Source: Fragilaria crotonensis (lineage: Eukaryota > Bacillariophyta > Fragilariophyceae > Fragilariales > Fragilariaceae). From it: 64,000 nucleotides of DNA. Positions 1 through 9,495 of this stretch are shown piece after piece. Position 1 is the first letter of the stretch. Each line of letters starts with the position of its first letter. The DNA lies in contig JAKSYS010000010.1 in NCBI GenBank assembly GCA_022925895.1, forward strand, positions 186,001 through 250,000, in the 5' to 3' direction. The notes beneath the pieces were generated by a model that had not been told where the DNA came from, ran no database searches, and worked only from the letters and a program-made list of their open reading frames with translations. The position numbers and the translations under genes are program-made.

Positions 1-326
1 AAATGAAACCGAGCAAGATTCGCAAGATTCGCTATCAAATTGAAATTGAAGAGGACACATAGAGAAAGATTCATCGCAGACGGCCGGTGGGGCTTCTTTC
101 ATATTCCATTATGTATTGACGTGAAGTAATCTATGTTATCCCCCAGCAGGGGGAAGATTCGAGCGTGCAACAATTTGGATCCGACCGAATTCCAAAAAAA
201 GCACCCTCGGGTTGCAAGTGTGAAATCCTTGAAAGATCACAAAAACTTCCGCATAGCTCACCCGCTCACTCTCGAGCGACACGAGTCATCAGCCTCAAGA
301 CACCTTGGCTTACGCTTGAACAATTG

Positions 327-1892
327 ATGATGAAGTCCTTTTTCAACCTTTTTCTTGTCCTGTCGTCATGGATGGCCGTGACAGGGCAGCCTACTGAAGC
401 TCCGACCGCTGCCCCGACCGCCGCCCCGACAAGTGCTCCTACTGCAACTCCGACTCTCGCTCCTACTGCAACTCCGACTCGCGCTCCTACTGCAACTCCG
501 ACTCTCGCTCCTACTGCAACTCCGACTCGCGCTCCTACTGCAACTCCGACTCTCGCTCCTACTGCAACTCCGACTCTCGCTCCTACTGCAACTCCGACTC
601 TCGCTCCTACTGCAACTCCGACTCTCGCTCCTACTGCAACTCCAACTCTCGCTCCTACTGCAACTCCGACTCTCGCTCCTACAGCAACTCCGACTCGCGC
701 TCCTACTGCATCTCCGACTCTCGCTCCGACTAGAACTCCAACTGCATTCCCAACTTTGTTCCCGACAACCTTCTTTGAAAACCCTGGATATCCTTTGTGC
801 TCTGTTTGTGGAGAGGATTATCGCGTTCAAAATCGTGACGCTGCGATCGTCGTTGCACCTTACGGGACTTACACATGCGGCCAGTTTGAGCAAATTGGAT
901 TTGACGGTTTCATTAGTCAAAAGCAATGCCCAGATGTTCCGGAAATCACGCTCCCTTCTTGTGGATGTGTCGATCTGCCACAGGACCCCTATTGCAATAT
1001 CTGCGGTGTGTTGGGAAACATGACCAACTCCTCCGGATTGGTGGTCAGGGAAGGATTCTCCACTATTAATTGCAGCTATTACAAAGAACTTGGTGCGAGA
1101 GGAAACATTGCTGCAGAGCAGTGCGACGCCACCTCCGCCAGCTTCCTCGCCGCCAATGCCCAATGTGGTTGTACGGCGGCACAAACGGGCTTCCCGGCAT
1201 GCACCGTCTGCCCTACAAACTTTACCCTTGGCACTCCCGCTGCCACGTTTACATTCGAGGGACAAGGACTTGCCCCGCTCTCGTGTGGTGACTACGAGAA
1301 GGCCGCCGCAAACGGCCTGATTAATGCTGCCATATGTTCTGCCGCCACCAAGTCCGCGATTGCCGCTTGTGGAGGGTGTGTTGATGTGCCAGGACCGTTC
1401 GAGCCTTGCAACCCCTGTGGAGAGCAGTTCCTTTCGAACCCTTCTAGCACTGCCCCCATTACACTCTTTAATGCCACGATCGCTATTACTTGCGCGGAAT
1501 GGGCGAAATCTACCAGATTGGGATTCCAAACGCCTGATACTTGCGAAATCAACGTCAACATCACCAAGGCCGCTTGCGGATGTACCGCCGAAGCTCCCAC
1601 TACTGCTCCTACCGCAACACCAACCGGAACGCCAACTACAGCAACGCCAACGAAAACACCTATCGAACCGCCATCGGATTCGCCAGTCAAACCGCCAACG
1701 GATTCACCAGTCAAACAGCCAACGAAGGCACCAGTCGAACCGCCACCTCCAACCGCTTCGCCAACGAAAGCACCAGTGCTCGCGACCGCGGCGCCGACCA
1801 TCAAGGCAATGATGGTGAAGAAGGTGAAGAAGGTGGTGATGCCGATGAAGAAGAAGAAGATTATGAACTTAAAAGCAATCCAGGTAGTTTAG
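327..1892 (+). CDS. Secreted Thr/Pro-repeat protein with four six-cysteine modules
   Basis: I do not recognise a named family. The chosen ATG at 327 opens a clear signal peptide ([20 protein letters not shown]), whereas the same frame open further upstream has no leader; this gives 521 residues. After the leader come about 14 Thr/Pro-rich octads (type APTATPTL), then four modules of about 65-70 residues (roughly residues 145-425), each with C-x2-C, two single Cys and a closing C-G-C (the third has CGGC). A second Pro/Thr-rich linker and a Lys-rich tail ([14 protein letters not shown]) follow. The six Cys per module suggest disulfide-bonded units of an extracellular or cell-wall glycoprotein, which is inference. 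Another frame over the tail is open and acidic, so the C-terminus is uncertain. No neighbour shares this module. Confidence 0.75.
   Translation: MMKSFFNLFLVLSSWMAVTGQPTEAPTAAPTAAPTSAPTATPTLAPTATPTRAPTATPTLAPTATPTRAPTATPTLAPTATPTLAPTATPTLAPTATPTLAPTATPTLAPTATPTLAPTATPTRAPTASPTLAPTRTPTAFPTLFPTTFFENPGYPLCSVCGEDYRVQNRDAAIVVAPYGTYTCGQFEQIGFDGFISQKQCPDVPEITLPSCGCVDLPQDPYCNICGVLGNMTNSSGLVVREGFSTINCSYYKELGARGNIAAEQCDATSASFLAANAQCGCTAAQTGFPACTVCPTNFTLGTPAATFTFEGQGLAPLSCGDYEKAAANGLINAAICSAATKSAIAACGGCVDVPGPFEPCNPCGEQFLSNPSSTAPITLFNATIAITCAEWAKSTRLGFQTPDTCEINVNITKAACGCTAEAPTTAPTATPTGTPTTATPTKTPIEPPSDSPVKPPTDSPVKQPTKAPVEPPPPTASPTKAPVLATAAPTIKAMMVKKVKKVVMPMKKKKIMNLKAIQVV
430..735 (+). repeat. 24-bp tandem repeat coding for Thr/Pro octads
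   Basis: About twelve copies of a 24-bp unit (GCTCCTACTGCAACTCCGAC followed by TCTC or TCGC) lie head to tail inside the secreted Cys-rich gene. Copies differ at few positions, mainly a Leu/Arg alternation in the eighth codon. Such arrays change length easily between alleles. The repeat leaves other frames open on both strands, which explains the long Arg/Ser- and Leu-rich shadow readings here. Confidence 0.9.
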
Positions 1893-2980
1893 AGGGCTCT
1901 CTGTCGCTCCATCCTTGTTGTGGCTACGCCGTATCTGACAAAGTGATGGTACATCTTCAGTTCATATTTGCATGTGTTATGGTGATAGTTCGAAAAAGTC
2001 AGATGTATCGACAACGAATTCGAATGGCAATTATCGACCACGTTTGGAATGCCAAGATAAATTAGTCGTACAATTTGAACATGATGAGCTTTCAATCGAA
2101 TGTATCGATGTGCATACATGATTTGATTACCCATCTACCGGTACGAGTATTATTCATAGTATGTTGTAGGGACACGCACAACCTGTATGATACCTAACAC
2201 CAGATTGCACGTGGTAGTCGGACGAATGGGAATTCGTTCTCCCCACCAACCTCGTAGGTCTACATGCATATATGCTATGAATAATAGATAATGTGACGCG
2301 CGATGAAGCGGAAAGCGTTGATGATTGGTCAGGCGTTTCGTGGTCAATGTCACGGTTGCTTATTTGGACACCGATTTCGACAGGTGTCTCGAACCAGGTT
2401 CATACACGTGTACCAGTGTCCAGAGTCCAGACCATTCTAGAGAGCTTTGCACCTTGGATTCAACGCATATTATGCTCATACGAACCCATCAGCTCCTCCC
2501 CCCACTACTAAAGAACCCCCTCTTAGTACTGTATGACATAGTTCGGAGACTCTGTCTCAACGTCGTTGGCGCAGTCCCCGGTGGTCGTTTGAATCCTTTC
2601 GAGTTGGTAATCATGCGACAAATTTCGCTCGGGGACAGTATACGATACGACGACTATGATGCCTGAGAATTGCATGAATACAGACCGCGTTCTGCGTTCC
2701 AGTAATTCTGGTATGAGTGGTCCACCGCAGCCCCGACCTTATCAAGACATGCATCCAGGTCGGCATCTCAAGACGGAAGTGCAAGTGTCATTCAGCAGGT
2801 CATCTGTGCGACACCTGGCTTGCCCTTGCGAGCTGGAGAAGAGAGATGATCTACAATGGCGCATCCCCTACCCAAACTTGAAAGTGACGCAACGAAAAGC
2901 TGCGCAGAAGCTTTGAAATTGCTGAGCATCATTGAGGAATGGCAAGGCTACTTCACCTTTTCCCAACGCTCGAGATAAAA
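1893..2980. other. Intergenic, no supported gene
   Basis: Only short open stretches occur on both strands, none with a recognisable domain, leader or splice context. The 3' end of the Cys-rich secreted gene lies to the left and a decayed duplicated segment starts on the right. Confidence 0.5.
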
Positions 2981-2989
2981 GTGTGAGCA

Positions 2990-3530
2990 AAACCAGTGGA
3001 AAAAAAACAGGGGCGTAGTACAGCATCTCGCCGATCACATCTCAATCTCCATAAACCCCTGCTCGCATTACGTTTCCCACAAACACAGACCAGCGCTGCA
3101 TTTCGATGTTTGCCATCGTACAAAAGCATCCACCTCATGTTGCTTCCTCATTCCTTATCACTGTCTACGTGAAAGGCACCGATGAGGCCAATAGCATGAC
3201 CATTGATAAGATTGATACCTGTCCCCAGGCGTTTCGTGAAGGTCTTTCAAACATCGATGGCTACCAGGCTGTCACAGTTTCGCTGTGTATACGGTGTACA
3301 CTACAGGGTTTCCCGTGTGGGCAAAGGCGAGATCATCGACGAGCTTGGTGCGTAAGCGCGCTTTTGCTTTCTGCACATATCGAACTGATACCTGGATGGT
3401 GTAGGTATTCGCTGGGCAACTCCTAGTGAAGATACTGTCGTAGAAACTCGTGACTATGTTTCAGTAGCGTTCCATCACTATGTTCTCGTCAGTACTTCCT
3501 TTTGTGGTTCAGTCGGACATCTACATGAAG
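2990..3530 (-). pseudogene. Decayed copy 1 of a duplicated segment
   Basis: This stretch lines up collinearly with 5080-5640. Shared landmarks include GTTGCTTCCTC near 3140 and 5227, ACCGATGAGGCC against ACCGACGAGGCC, and the GATCATCGACG blocks near 3332 and 5431. Minus-strand readings keep short matching peptides (for example LRAGGHGDRDVVG in copy 2 against a similar but interrupted run here), so the ancestor was probably a protein-coding gene on the minus strand. Stops interrupt this copy. The parent family is not recognised. In both copies the segment lies just downstream (in the minus-strand sense) of a Pro-Ser-Gly repeat gene or its remnant, so gene and flank were duplicated together. 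Confidence 0.55.
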
Positions 3531-3840
3531 GTTCTCTTCGGTTCTGCAGATGACAAGGAAGTGCTTGATGGTGTTCCGGAAGGTGCGGCGGAGGGAGCGG
3601 ACGACCCGGATGGCTTCTACTTGGGCATAATGGAAAGGTAGACCTTGACGGGTTGATGGTTGGCATCGCCGAAGAATATGACCAGCAGAATGGCGTGACA
3701 GATGAAAAGGAAGACCTGATGGCTTTCTGGATGACATCGTAGAAGGAAAGGAAATACCAGATGGCGTTGTAGATGGAAATCACCCACCTGGTGATCCTTT
3801 CCATAGCCATGGACGACAAAAAAATTACCGAGAAACTCCA
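3530..3840 (-). pseudogene. Dead Pro-Ser-Gly repeat gene
   Basis: The DNA is a diverged version of the 4200-4469 and 5744-6733 genes: the plus strand repeats GATGGC/GACGGG blocks about every 40 bp (as in GACCCGGATGGCTTC), which on the minus strand spell the PSG and PSA repeat. The three minus frames each hold part of the repeat and no single frame runs from a leader to a stop. An initiating ATG and leader like those of the two intact paralogues are not visible. It is best read as a third, dead family copy. Confidence 0.6.
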
Positions 3841-4199
3841 TCAAGGCATTTTGGATATGGACGATCTATAGAGGCGAACAAAACAGGTGAGGGACAAGAG
3901 CCAACGATGTGATGTATTGGTGCAATATGTAGGCCAATTGGCGATCTTAAGATGTGGATCCTATAAGATGATAACTGTTGTCGGATTCGTACCGTTTGTC
4001 TACTATGACGAACGAGGCTCCGAACAGTTCAGCAAATGGGCAACACGTGTAATCTATTTTACAGAACAGAGTTTCCTATTGTCCTCCTTCAATGCATCGC
4101 GATGGCTGAAGTCATGTCCATCTCAATACACTGAAGCCTTGATCGCTCGCGCCATCATGTCGCGTGGGGTAACATACGTCAACAACAAAAAAAACATGT

Positions 4200-4469
4200 T
4201 TACCCCCTTCCCTTGATTCCTTTAAGCATGGTCATGCCCCTCTCAACTTTACCCTTCTTATCAGCTTTTGGCATCCCAGCTTTCATTCCGCCCTTTAGTA
4301 GACCTGACCCACTCAGACTCGGCACGTCACTCGGAATAAAACTCGGCGTCAGCGATGGCAAGGAGGAACCCGACGGCTTATTGGATGGTGCAGCTGATGG
4401 ATATGAAGAACCAGACGGCTCGTCTGCACTCACGAGGATGACAAGGGCAAAAAGCGAGAGGAGCTTCAT
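4200..4469 (-). CDS. Small secreted Pro-Ser-Gly repeat protein with Lys-rich tail
   Basis: An 89-residue protein. It begins with a signal peptide (MKLLSLFALVILVSADEP), followed by about three repeats of the type PSGSSxPSxxPSxxPS (residues 18-53) and a basic Gly/Lys/Met-rich tail (KADKKGKVERG, MLKGIKGRG). The same order of leader, PSG repeat and basic tail is found in the 329-residue neighbour at 5744-6733, so these are paralogues. Ser-rich repeats joined to Lys-rich segments resemble the composition of silaffin-like biosilica proteins; this is inference from composition, and no RXL motif is present. No sharper function can be given. Confidence 0.7.
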   Translation of the reverse strand: MKLLSLFALVILVSADEPSGSSYPSAAPSNKPSGSSLPSLTPSFIPSDVPSLSGSGLLKGGMKAGMPKADKKGKVERGMTMLKGIKGRG

Positions 4470-4499
4470 CGTGATACCTGAAGAAGATACGCTACTCTA

Positions 4500-5079
4500 G
4501 ACAGCAATTTGATTACCACCAAGGGTCGAAATTGTGAGCGAAGGTGGATAGGATAGGGTATTGTGTATGATAGCAGCCACTGGACACTCCGAGCAATAGG
4601 GCGAAGCAATGGGCGACAAGTAGCGATTGTAGAATTTCGTGTATGAATAAATGACAATATGTACATGTGTATAATGATGTCCTACTGCAGGGTTGGTATT
4701 ACCAGTGGTTAAATATAGGACATACGCGCGCGCCTCTAAAAGGGAAGATTTGTCACGCCGTCACGCCGGACACAGGAAGGCGATGCGTCACAATTTGTCG
4801 CAAGGCACAACAGCGTGTTTTCCCTTCGGTTATCTCGTATCCTTATGAATGTTATCCTCCATAGTACAGTATCATGGTGAATCACAGTACAGTACTAGTA
4901 CACTTAACACGTCGAAGATTTCACAACCCTTGCCACCATATCCAGCTGCATCGACATGACTCGGAATAATTGAGAAGACCTTGTTGTGGGTACATGATAG
5001 TTGCCAACAGTGCCCCTGATCCCAACGGTACCCGAAGACGCAACAATCGCAACGAAAAAACAGCGCAGCAGCTACCCGT
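4500..5079. other. Intergenic, no supported gene
   Basis: Lies upstream of the small minus-strand PSG gene and probably holds its promoter. Contains a GC alternation CGCGCGCG near 4727. Nothing else is supported. The right end grades into the second decayed duplicated segment. Confidence 0.4.
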
Positions 5080-5640
5080 ACTCGACATGAAAGTGAGCAG
5101 AAACACGCCGACGACATCTCGATCTCCATGACCACCCGCTCGAAGTTCATTTCGCACAACGCCGATGGGTGCTGCAGTTGGGCTCGTTGCATCGTAGAAC
5201 AAATTCGCCTAAAATGTACTCCATATGTTGCTTCCTCGTTCCATATCACAGTCGATGTGACAGGTACCGACGAGGCCATAGGAAAGTCATTGATAAGATC
5301 GACGCCTGCATGGACGTTTCTTTGAGCTTGACCACGTGAAACGCCAGGTCAATCGACGCCTACGAGGCTGCTGCTGTTGCTATGAGGGCACAGGGTGTCC
5401 ACAGGTTACCCCCCATGGGCTACGACTTGATCATCGACGGCCTTGTTAGTGAATGAACGCTCTTGTGTATTCTGCGCGTATCAAACTAACTGACGCTTGG
5501 TTGGTGTACGTGTTCGCGGGGAAGCTCCTCGTGAAGATGTTGTGGTCGCAACTATGCTTTTGTCGTTCCACATCTATGTTCTCGATCGGTTTGGTGGTAC
5601 AGTCGGGCATATACATGCAAGTTCTCTACGTTGATGCAAA
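5080..5640 (-). pseudogene. Decayed copy 2 of a duplicated segment
   Basis: Collinear partner of 2990-3530, with blocks of good match separated by small gaps. The minus strand reads better here than in copy 1: a run of more than 100 residues holds peptides such as MASSVPVTSTVIWNEEATYG, whose counterpart in copy 1 is SSVPFT-TVIRNEEAT. Conservation at the peptide level suggests a formerly coding minus-strand sequence. No domain is recognised. The PSG repeat gene lies immediately upstream (minus-strand sense), as for copy 1. Confidence 0.5.
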
Positions 5641-5743
5641 GTGCAAACAAGATTACTGTACTGCTTCCAGGAGGAGTGACATCTTCATGTTCCTTAGCCC
5701 CCATACACATACGACGGTACATCACTTTGTTATTGGAACGAGT

Positions 5744-6733
5744 TTACTCGCGTCCGCCGTAAGTGCGAGCGCCCAACCTTGTGCGGGCACCCACTCCCTT
5801 TTTTCCCTGCCCTTTTTTGGTTCTGCCTTTGCCATTTCCCTTTTCTGCCTTTGGCTCGCGGGGTTGCATATCCTCGCCTCCAGCAAAGTAACCACTGTCC
5901 GTGCCTGAAGAAGCACTTGGCGCTACAGGGCTGCCACTTGCGATGGCTACGGGAGAAACGGCAACAGGCCCCCCTGTTCCGGTCACTGGCAACGAAGCTC
6001 CAACTCCACTCACGGTAGGGGAACTTGTGAGGGCAAATGGGACAATGGCACTGAAATCAAATACCGGTTGAGGCGTCGGTTGGACAATACTTCCAATAAA
6101 GTCCCACGTTTGCGGAGACAGAGATGCCAGAGATTCTGCTGAAGAACCAGCCAGACTTGGGATATCGCTCGGTTCCGCGGATGGTGAGGAAGGACTTGAC
6201 GGTGTCCCAGATGGTACGGCAGAGGGAGAGGACGACCCGGATGGCTTGCCGGATGGTGGGGCAGATGGAAAGGTACTGAAATCAAATACCGGTTGAAGCG
6301 TAGGTTGGACTATACTTCCAATAAAGTCCCACGTTTGCGGAGACAGAGATGACAGAGATTCTGCTGAAGAACCAGCCAGACTTGGGATATCGCTCGGTTC
6401 CGCGGATGGCAAGGAAGGACTTGACGGGGTCCCAGATGGCACGGCGGAGGGAGAGGACGAGCCGGATGGCTTACCGGATGGTGGAGCAGAGGGAAAGGTA
6501 GATCCTGACGGCTTGCTGGATGGCATTGCAGACGGAATGAAAGAACCGGATGGCTTGCCGGATGGTGAGGCAGATGGAAAGGTAGATCCTGACGGCTTGC
6601 TGGATGGTATCGCAGAAGGAAAGGAAGAACCTGACGGCTTTCTGGATGGCGAGGCAGATGGAAATGATGAACCAGATGGCTCTTTTCCATAGGCAAGGGC
6701 GACCAGAATAAGATAAGAGAGGATTTTCATCAC
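5744..6733 (-). CDS. Secreted Pro-Ser-Gly repeat protein with basic tail
   Basis: A 329-residue protein with a signal peptide (MMKILSYLILVALAYGKEP) and then seven or more repeats of about 13 residues, type KPSGSSFPSAxPS (residues 18-110). Two copies of a 75-residue block follow (PSDIPSLAGSSAESL then SPQTWDFIGSIVQP), then a Gly/Val/Ser-rich stretch and a basic tail (KAEKGNGKGRTKKGQGKKG). The architecture matches the 89-residue paralogue at 4200-4469. A wall or matrix role is likely because of the leader and low-complexity Ser/Pro/Lys make-up, but the exact role is unknown. The second Met may equally be the start. A decayed duplicated segment lies just downstream. Confidence 0.75.
   Translation of the reverse strand: MMKILSYLILVALAYGKEPSGSSFPSASPSRKPSGSSFPSAIPSSKPSGSTFPSASPSGKPSGSFIPSAMPSSKPSGSTFPSAPPSGKPSGSSSPSAVPSGTPSSPSLPSAEPSDIPSLAGSSAESLSSLSPQTWDFIGSIVQPTLQPVFDFSTFPSAPPSGKPSGSSSPSAVPSGTPSSPSSPSAEPSDIPSLAGSSAESLASLSPQTWDFIGSIVQPTPQPVFDFSAIVPFALTSSPTVSGVGASLPVTGTGGPVAVSPVAIASGSPVAPSASSGTDSGYFAGGEDMQPREPKAEKGNGKGRTKKGQGKKGVGARTRLGARTYGGRE
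6051..6500. repeat. 225-bp direct tandem duplication inside the PSG gene
   Basis: Bases 6051-6275 and 6276-6500 are two head-to-tail copies of 225 bp, both starting CTGAAATCAAATACCGGTTG and ending GGAAAGGTA, with only scattered substitutions. The length is 75 codons, so the protein frame is kept. The high identity points to a recent internal duplication or ongoing conversion. Confidence 0.9.
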
Positions 6734-7491
6734 GACAATTTGAATATAGGAGATAAACCAAGGCGAAAAAAATGTGAGGAACGAGAACCTCTGAGATTGA
6801 TTCTCGTAATAGCTAATAGAACTCCGTACTACAGTACCAACTCATAGTGAGTGGTCTATGTATATTGGCGAGCCTACCACGTGGATCATTTCATGTTGAT
6901 ACAAATCATGATCTTGGGAAAAGTCTAGAGTGAAATGCAAGTATACAGATCCGTTTAACATATCAATGAAAGCCCATCTCCAATGCTCATTCCTGTATGT
7001 ACTTCCGGTAATTTAGAACTGGAGTACTCGACACCACCTATCTCCGTACATGTACGATCTACGACATCCGGCATCCTTAATCAGGAAACTAGTATCCGCT
7101 ACATACAGATGCCACCGTCACGCATCGTATGTCATATGTAGAGCGAAACAATTTTTATGGACCTTAAAACACAAAGAACATATGTATTATATGTATTATA
7201 TATTATTTACATTTACTTAAGTAGAAAGTGCTCCGGTTTGTTGACCCTCTCGATGGATGTGGGAGGTTGGAGCAGATGCCTGTGAACTTTACAATAGGAC
7301 AGTACCGGTAATCCAGTATGACGAACGACGGTCCGATCATTTTGTCACGACTTAACACCGTACTGCGCGATCGTGATTGACGTCATATATCAACGAGAGA
7401 ACTATTGAGGGATCCCCCATAATGTTTTCTTTGACAACTTCTGATCATCTGCACCGCAACGAAAGCCAAGCAAGTATCTAAGACCTGCGCC
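6734..7491. other. Intergenic, divergent promoter region
   Basis: Separates the minus-strand PSG gene from the plus-strand APC/C activator, so both promoters should lie here. An AT-rich run (TATGTATTATATGTATTATA, 7182-7201) is the only striking feature. No gene is supported. Confidence 0.4.
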
Positions 7492-9021
7492 ATGCTGATT
7501 GAAAACGCCAAGGCAACGGCACCAGCATCATGCAAGAGTAGATTCGGTGATTCATATCTCGAGATGAAACGGTGAGTTAGGCCATTGAAAAATGCTTTGA
7601 ACGCAAAACCTCGGCGACACGTTCACGATTGCGTTGCGTTCCCGTTGCTCATCTGTTGATTCGTTTGCCATTCCAACTAAAGAAATAGTACACCATGTAA
7701 ATCGCCAGCTGCAAAGCGGGCCAATACTGGAGATCGATTCATTCCATCCCGCTTCCATCTCGACAGACCAGACGTTTCCGACAGCCACCGTGCCAGTTTC
7801 TCGTCGATCAACGCTACAGAAATCGTCATCCAGAAGAGTGAATTTTACCTTAATAGCTTAAAAGACTGCATGTTCGGTCTTACTCCAACGAAGCTCATGG
7901 ACTTTCATCCTCCCAAACCACAGCATGAGTCGACCACGATGACAGCAGCTACTCCCGTGAAAACTCCACGGCGATTTCGCAAGGAGACACGAGATCGACC
8001 TCGTGATCCAATACGCGTTCTAGATGCTCCAGGCATGATTGATGACTTTTATCTCAATTTGTTGGCATGGTCAAATGACAACATCGTTGCAGTTGCGATG
8101 CAAAGCGCGGTGTATTTAGGAAACATGACTAACGATGCTGTCTCGTGTCTCTGTAAGATTCATGAGAATCATTACGTTTCATCGCTTGAATGGATAGGGA
8201 CGCAGTTCTTAGCAGTCGGTGTCTCGTATGGAAAGATCAAAATCTTTGATATCACTACCAAGATTTGTGTTCGGAACTTTGTGTGTCACCTGAAACGAGT
8301 AACCTCATTGAATTGGTCAGACACAAATTTCTTGGCAAGCGGAGGTCGAGACGGGAAGATGATGCAGCATGACCTTCGATTGAGAATTCCTATTGTCTCG
8401 CAAGTGCAGGCTCATAGCCACGAAGCATGTCAGGTCTCGTGGAGTCTGGATGGGAAAATGTTGGCCAGCGGAGGGAACGACGATGTCGTGCATATTTGGG
8501 ATGTCACGAATTGGGCGTCGCCTCGTTATACATTCTCGGACCACACGGCAGCCGTCAAGGCGATTGCGTGGAATCCTCATGACCACAGCATGATCGTGAC
8601 AGGAGGTGGGTCAGCGGATAGGTCTATCAAGTTTTGGAATGCTCGTGTTGGCGTTGTGAAAAAATCAGTGAACACAACGGCTCAGGTATGCAGCCTCCTG
8701 TGGAATCCGCACCAGCAGGAGCTTCTGTCCAGTCATGGATACGGTGGAAATCAGTTGTGCCTGTGGTCATTTCCGTCTGTTGTTTGCATTCAAGAGTTTC
8801 CACTCCGCCCCGATGTTCGCCCTCTGAACATGTCATTGTGTCCAGAGGGATCCCAGGTTTGCGTCGCCAATTCAGATGAAACGCTGAAGTTTTGGGCGAT
8901 GTTTACCCCACTGAGCAAGAAGAACGCAGATGAACTCACGTTACCAGAGTCCTACGCCAAATCGTTCGGGGAAGCACTGCCAATGAGCGACTCTTTCTGG
9001 GAAAGCTATCAGGTTCGGTGA
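7492..9021 (+). CDS. Cdc20/Cdh1-family activator of the APC/C (two exons)
   Basis: WD40 activator of the anaphase-promoting complex, which recruits substrates for ubiquitination in mitosis or G1. A uniform reading starts only at 7870, but the conserved N-terminus lies upstream in frame: exon 1 7492-7571, intron 7572-7682 (GTGAGT donor, CTAAAG acceptor), exon 2 7683-9021, giving 472 residues. The ATG at 7492 is the first in frame after a stop. The N-terminal C-box DRFIPSR (7732-7752) is the APC/C-binding motif. The family hallmark DPIRVLDAPG, DDFYLNLLAWS opens seven WD blades, including ASGGNDDVVHIWDV, HTAAVKAIAWNPH and SHGYGGNQLCLW. The tail ends in Val-Arg instead of the usual Ile-Arg. C-box wording resembles Cdh1; subtype is undecided. 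Confidence 0.88.
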
Positions 9022-9495
9022 AGGGTACGCGCTTTGTAATTCTTCCCGATACAAGACATAAGGGGAAAGTAGATAACACCATAGAGCACATTAATGGGCA
9101 TCTCAATGTTTGAAGCTTTGTTGATTCTTGAGTCCGTCGCTCCGTTGCCAAAGAACTCAAAGGACAAAAGTGTTGGCATATACACACAAATCACCAGAAA
9201 CGGTTGACATCCCGATGATGAATTTCCTCATTGAACGGTTTGTTGCAACATGTTGGAATAGAAATATGGTCCACCCATGCGATGGATCAGTAACTAATTG
9301 AAGCCCAAGATTGAAACGCAGGCTCCACGTCTGTGTTTCTACTATTAGGGAAAATATTTCCTAGGAGGATGGGCATCATGAGGTTCTATAAACAGGCGTA
9401 TCATGACTCGCTAGCATAGTGTTTTACGAACCTTGAAGCAGCACTGGACACAACTTGTGACTAATTTTCATGAAGGATACTTTACTCGCTGTGTT
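9022..9495. other. Convergent 3' region, no gene
   Basis: Lies between the 3' ends of the APC/C activator (plus) and the CRTISO-family gene (minus). Holds only 3' untranslated sequence as far as can be seen. Confidence 0.4.

Noticed and set aside
366-1529. Long minus-strand Ser/Arg-rich open frame opposite the Cys-rich gene
   Set aside because: It is the antisense shadow of the 24-bp repeat and has no leader or domain; the plus strand explains the sequence.
3887-4216. Plus-strand open frame of 109 codons
   Set aside because: No leader, domain or homologous copy; it lies between the dead and the live PSG genes and reads like chance.
7870-7872. ATG at 7870 as the start of the APC/C activator
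   Set aside because: It would drop the C-box DRFIPSR, which lies upstream in the same frame and is reached by a clean splice.
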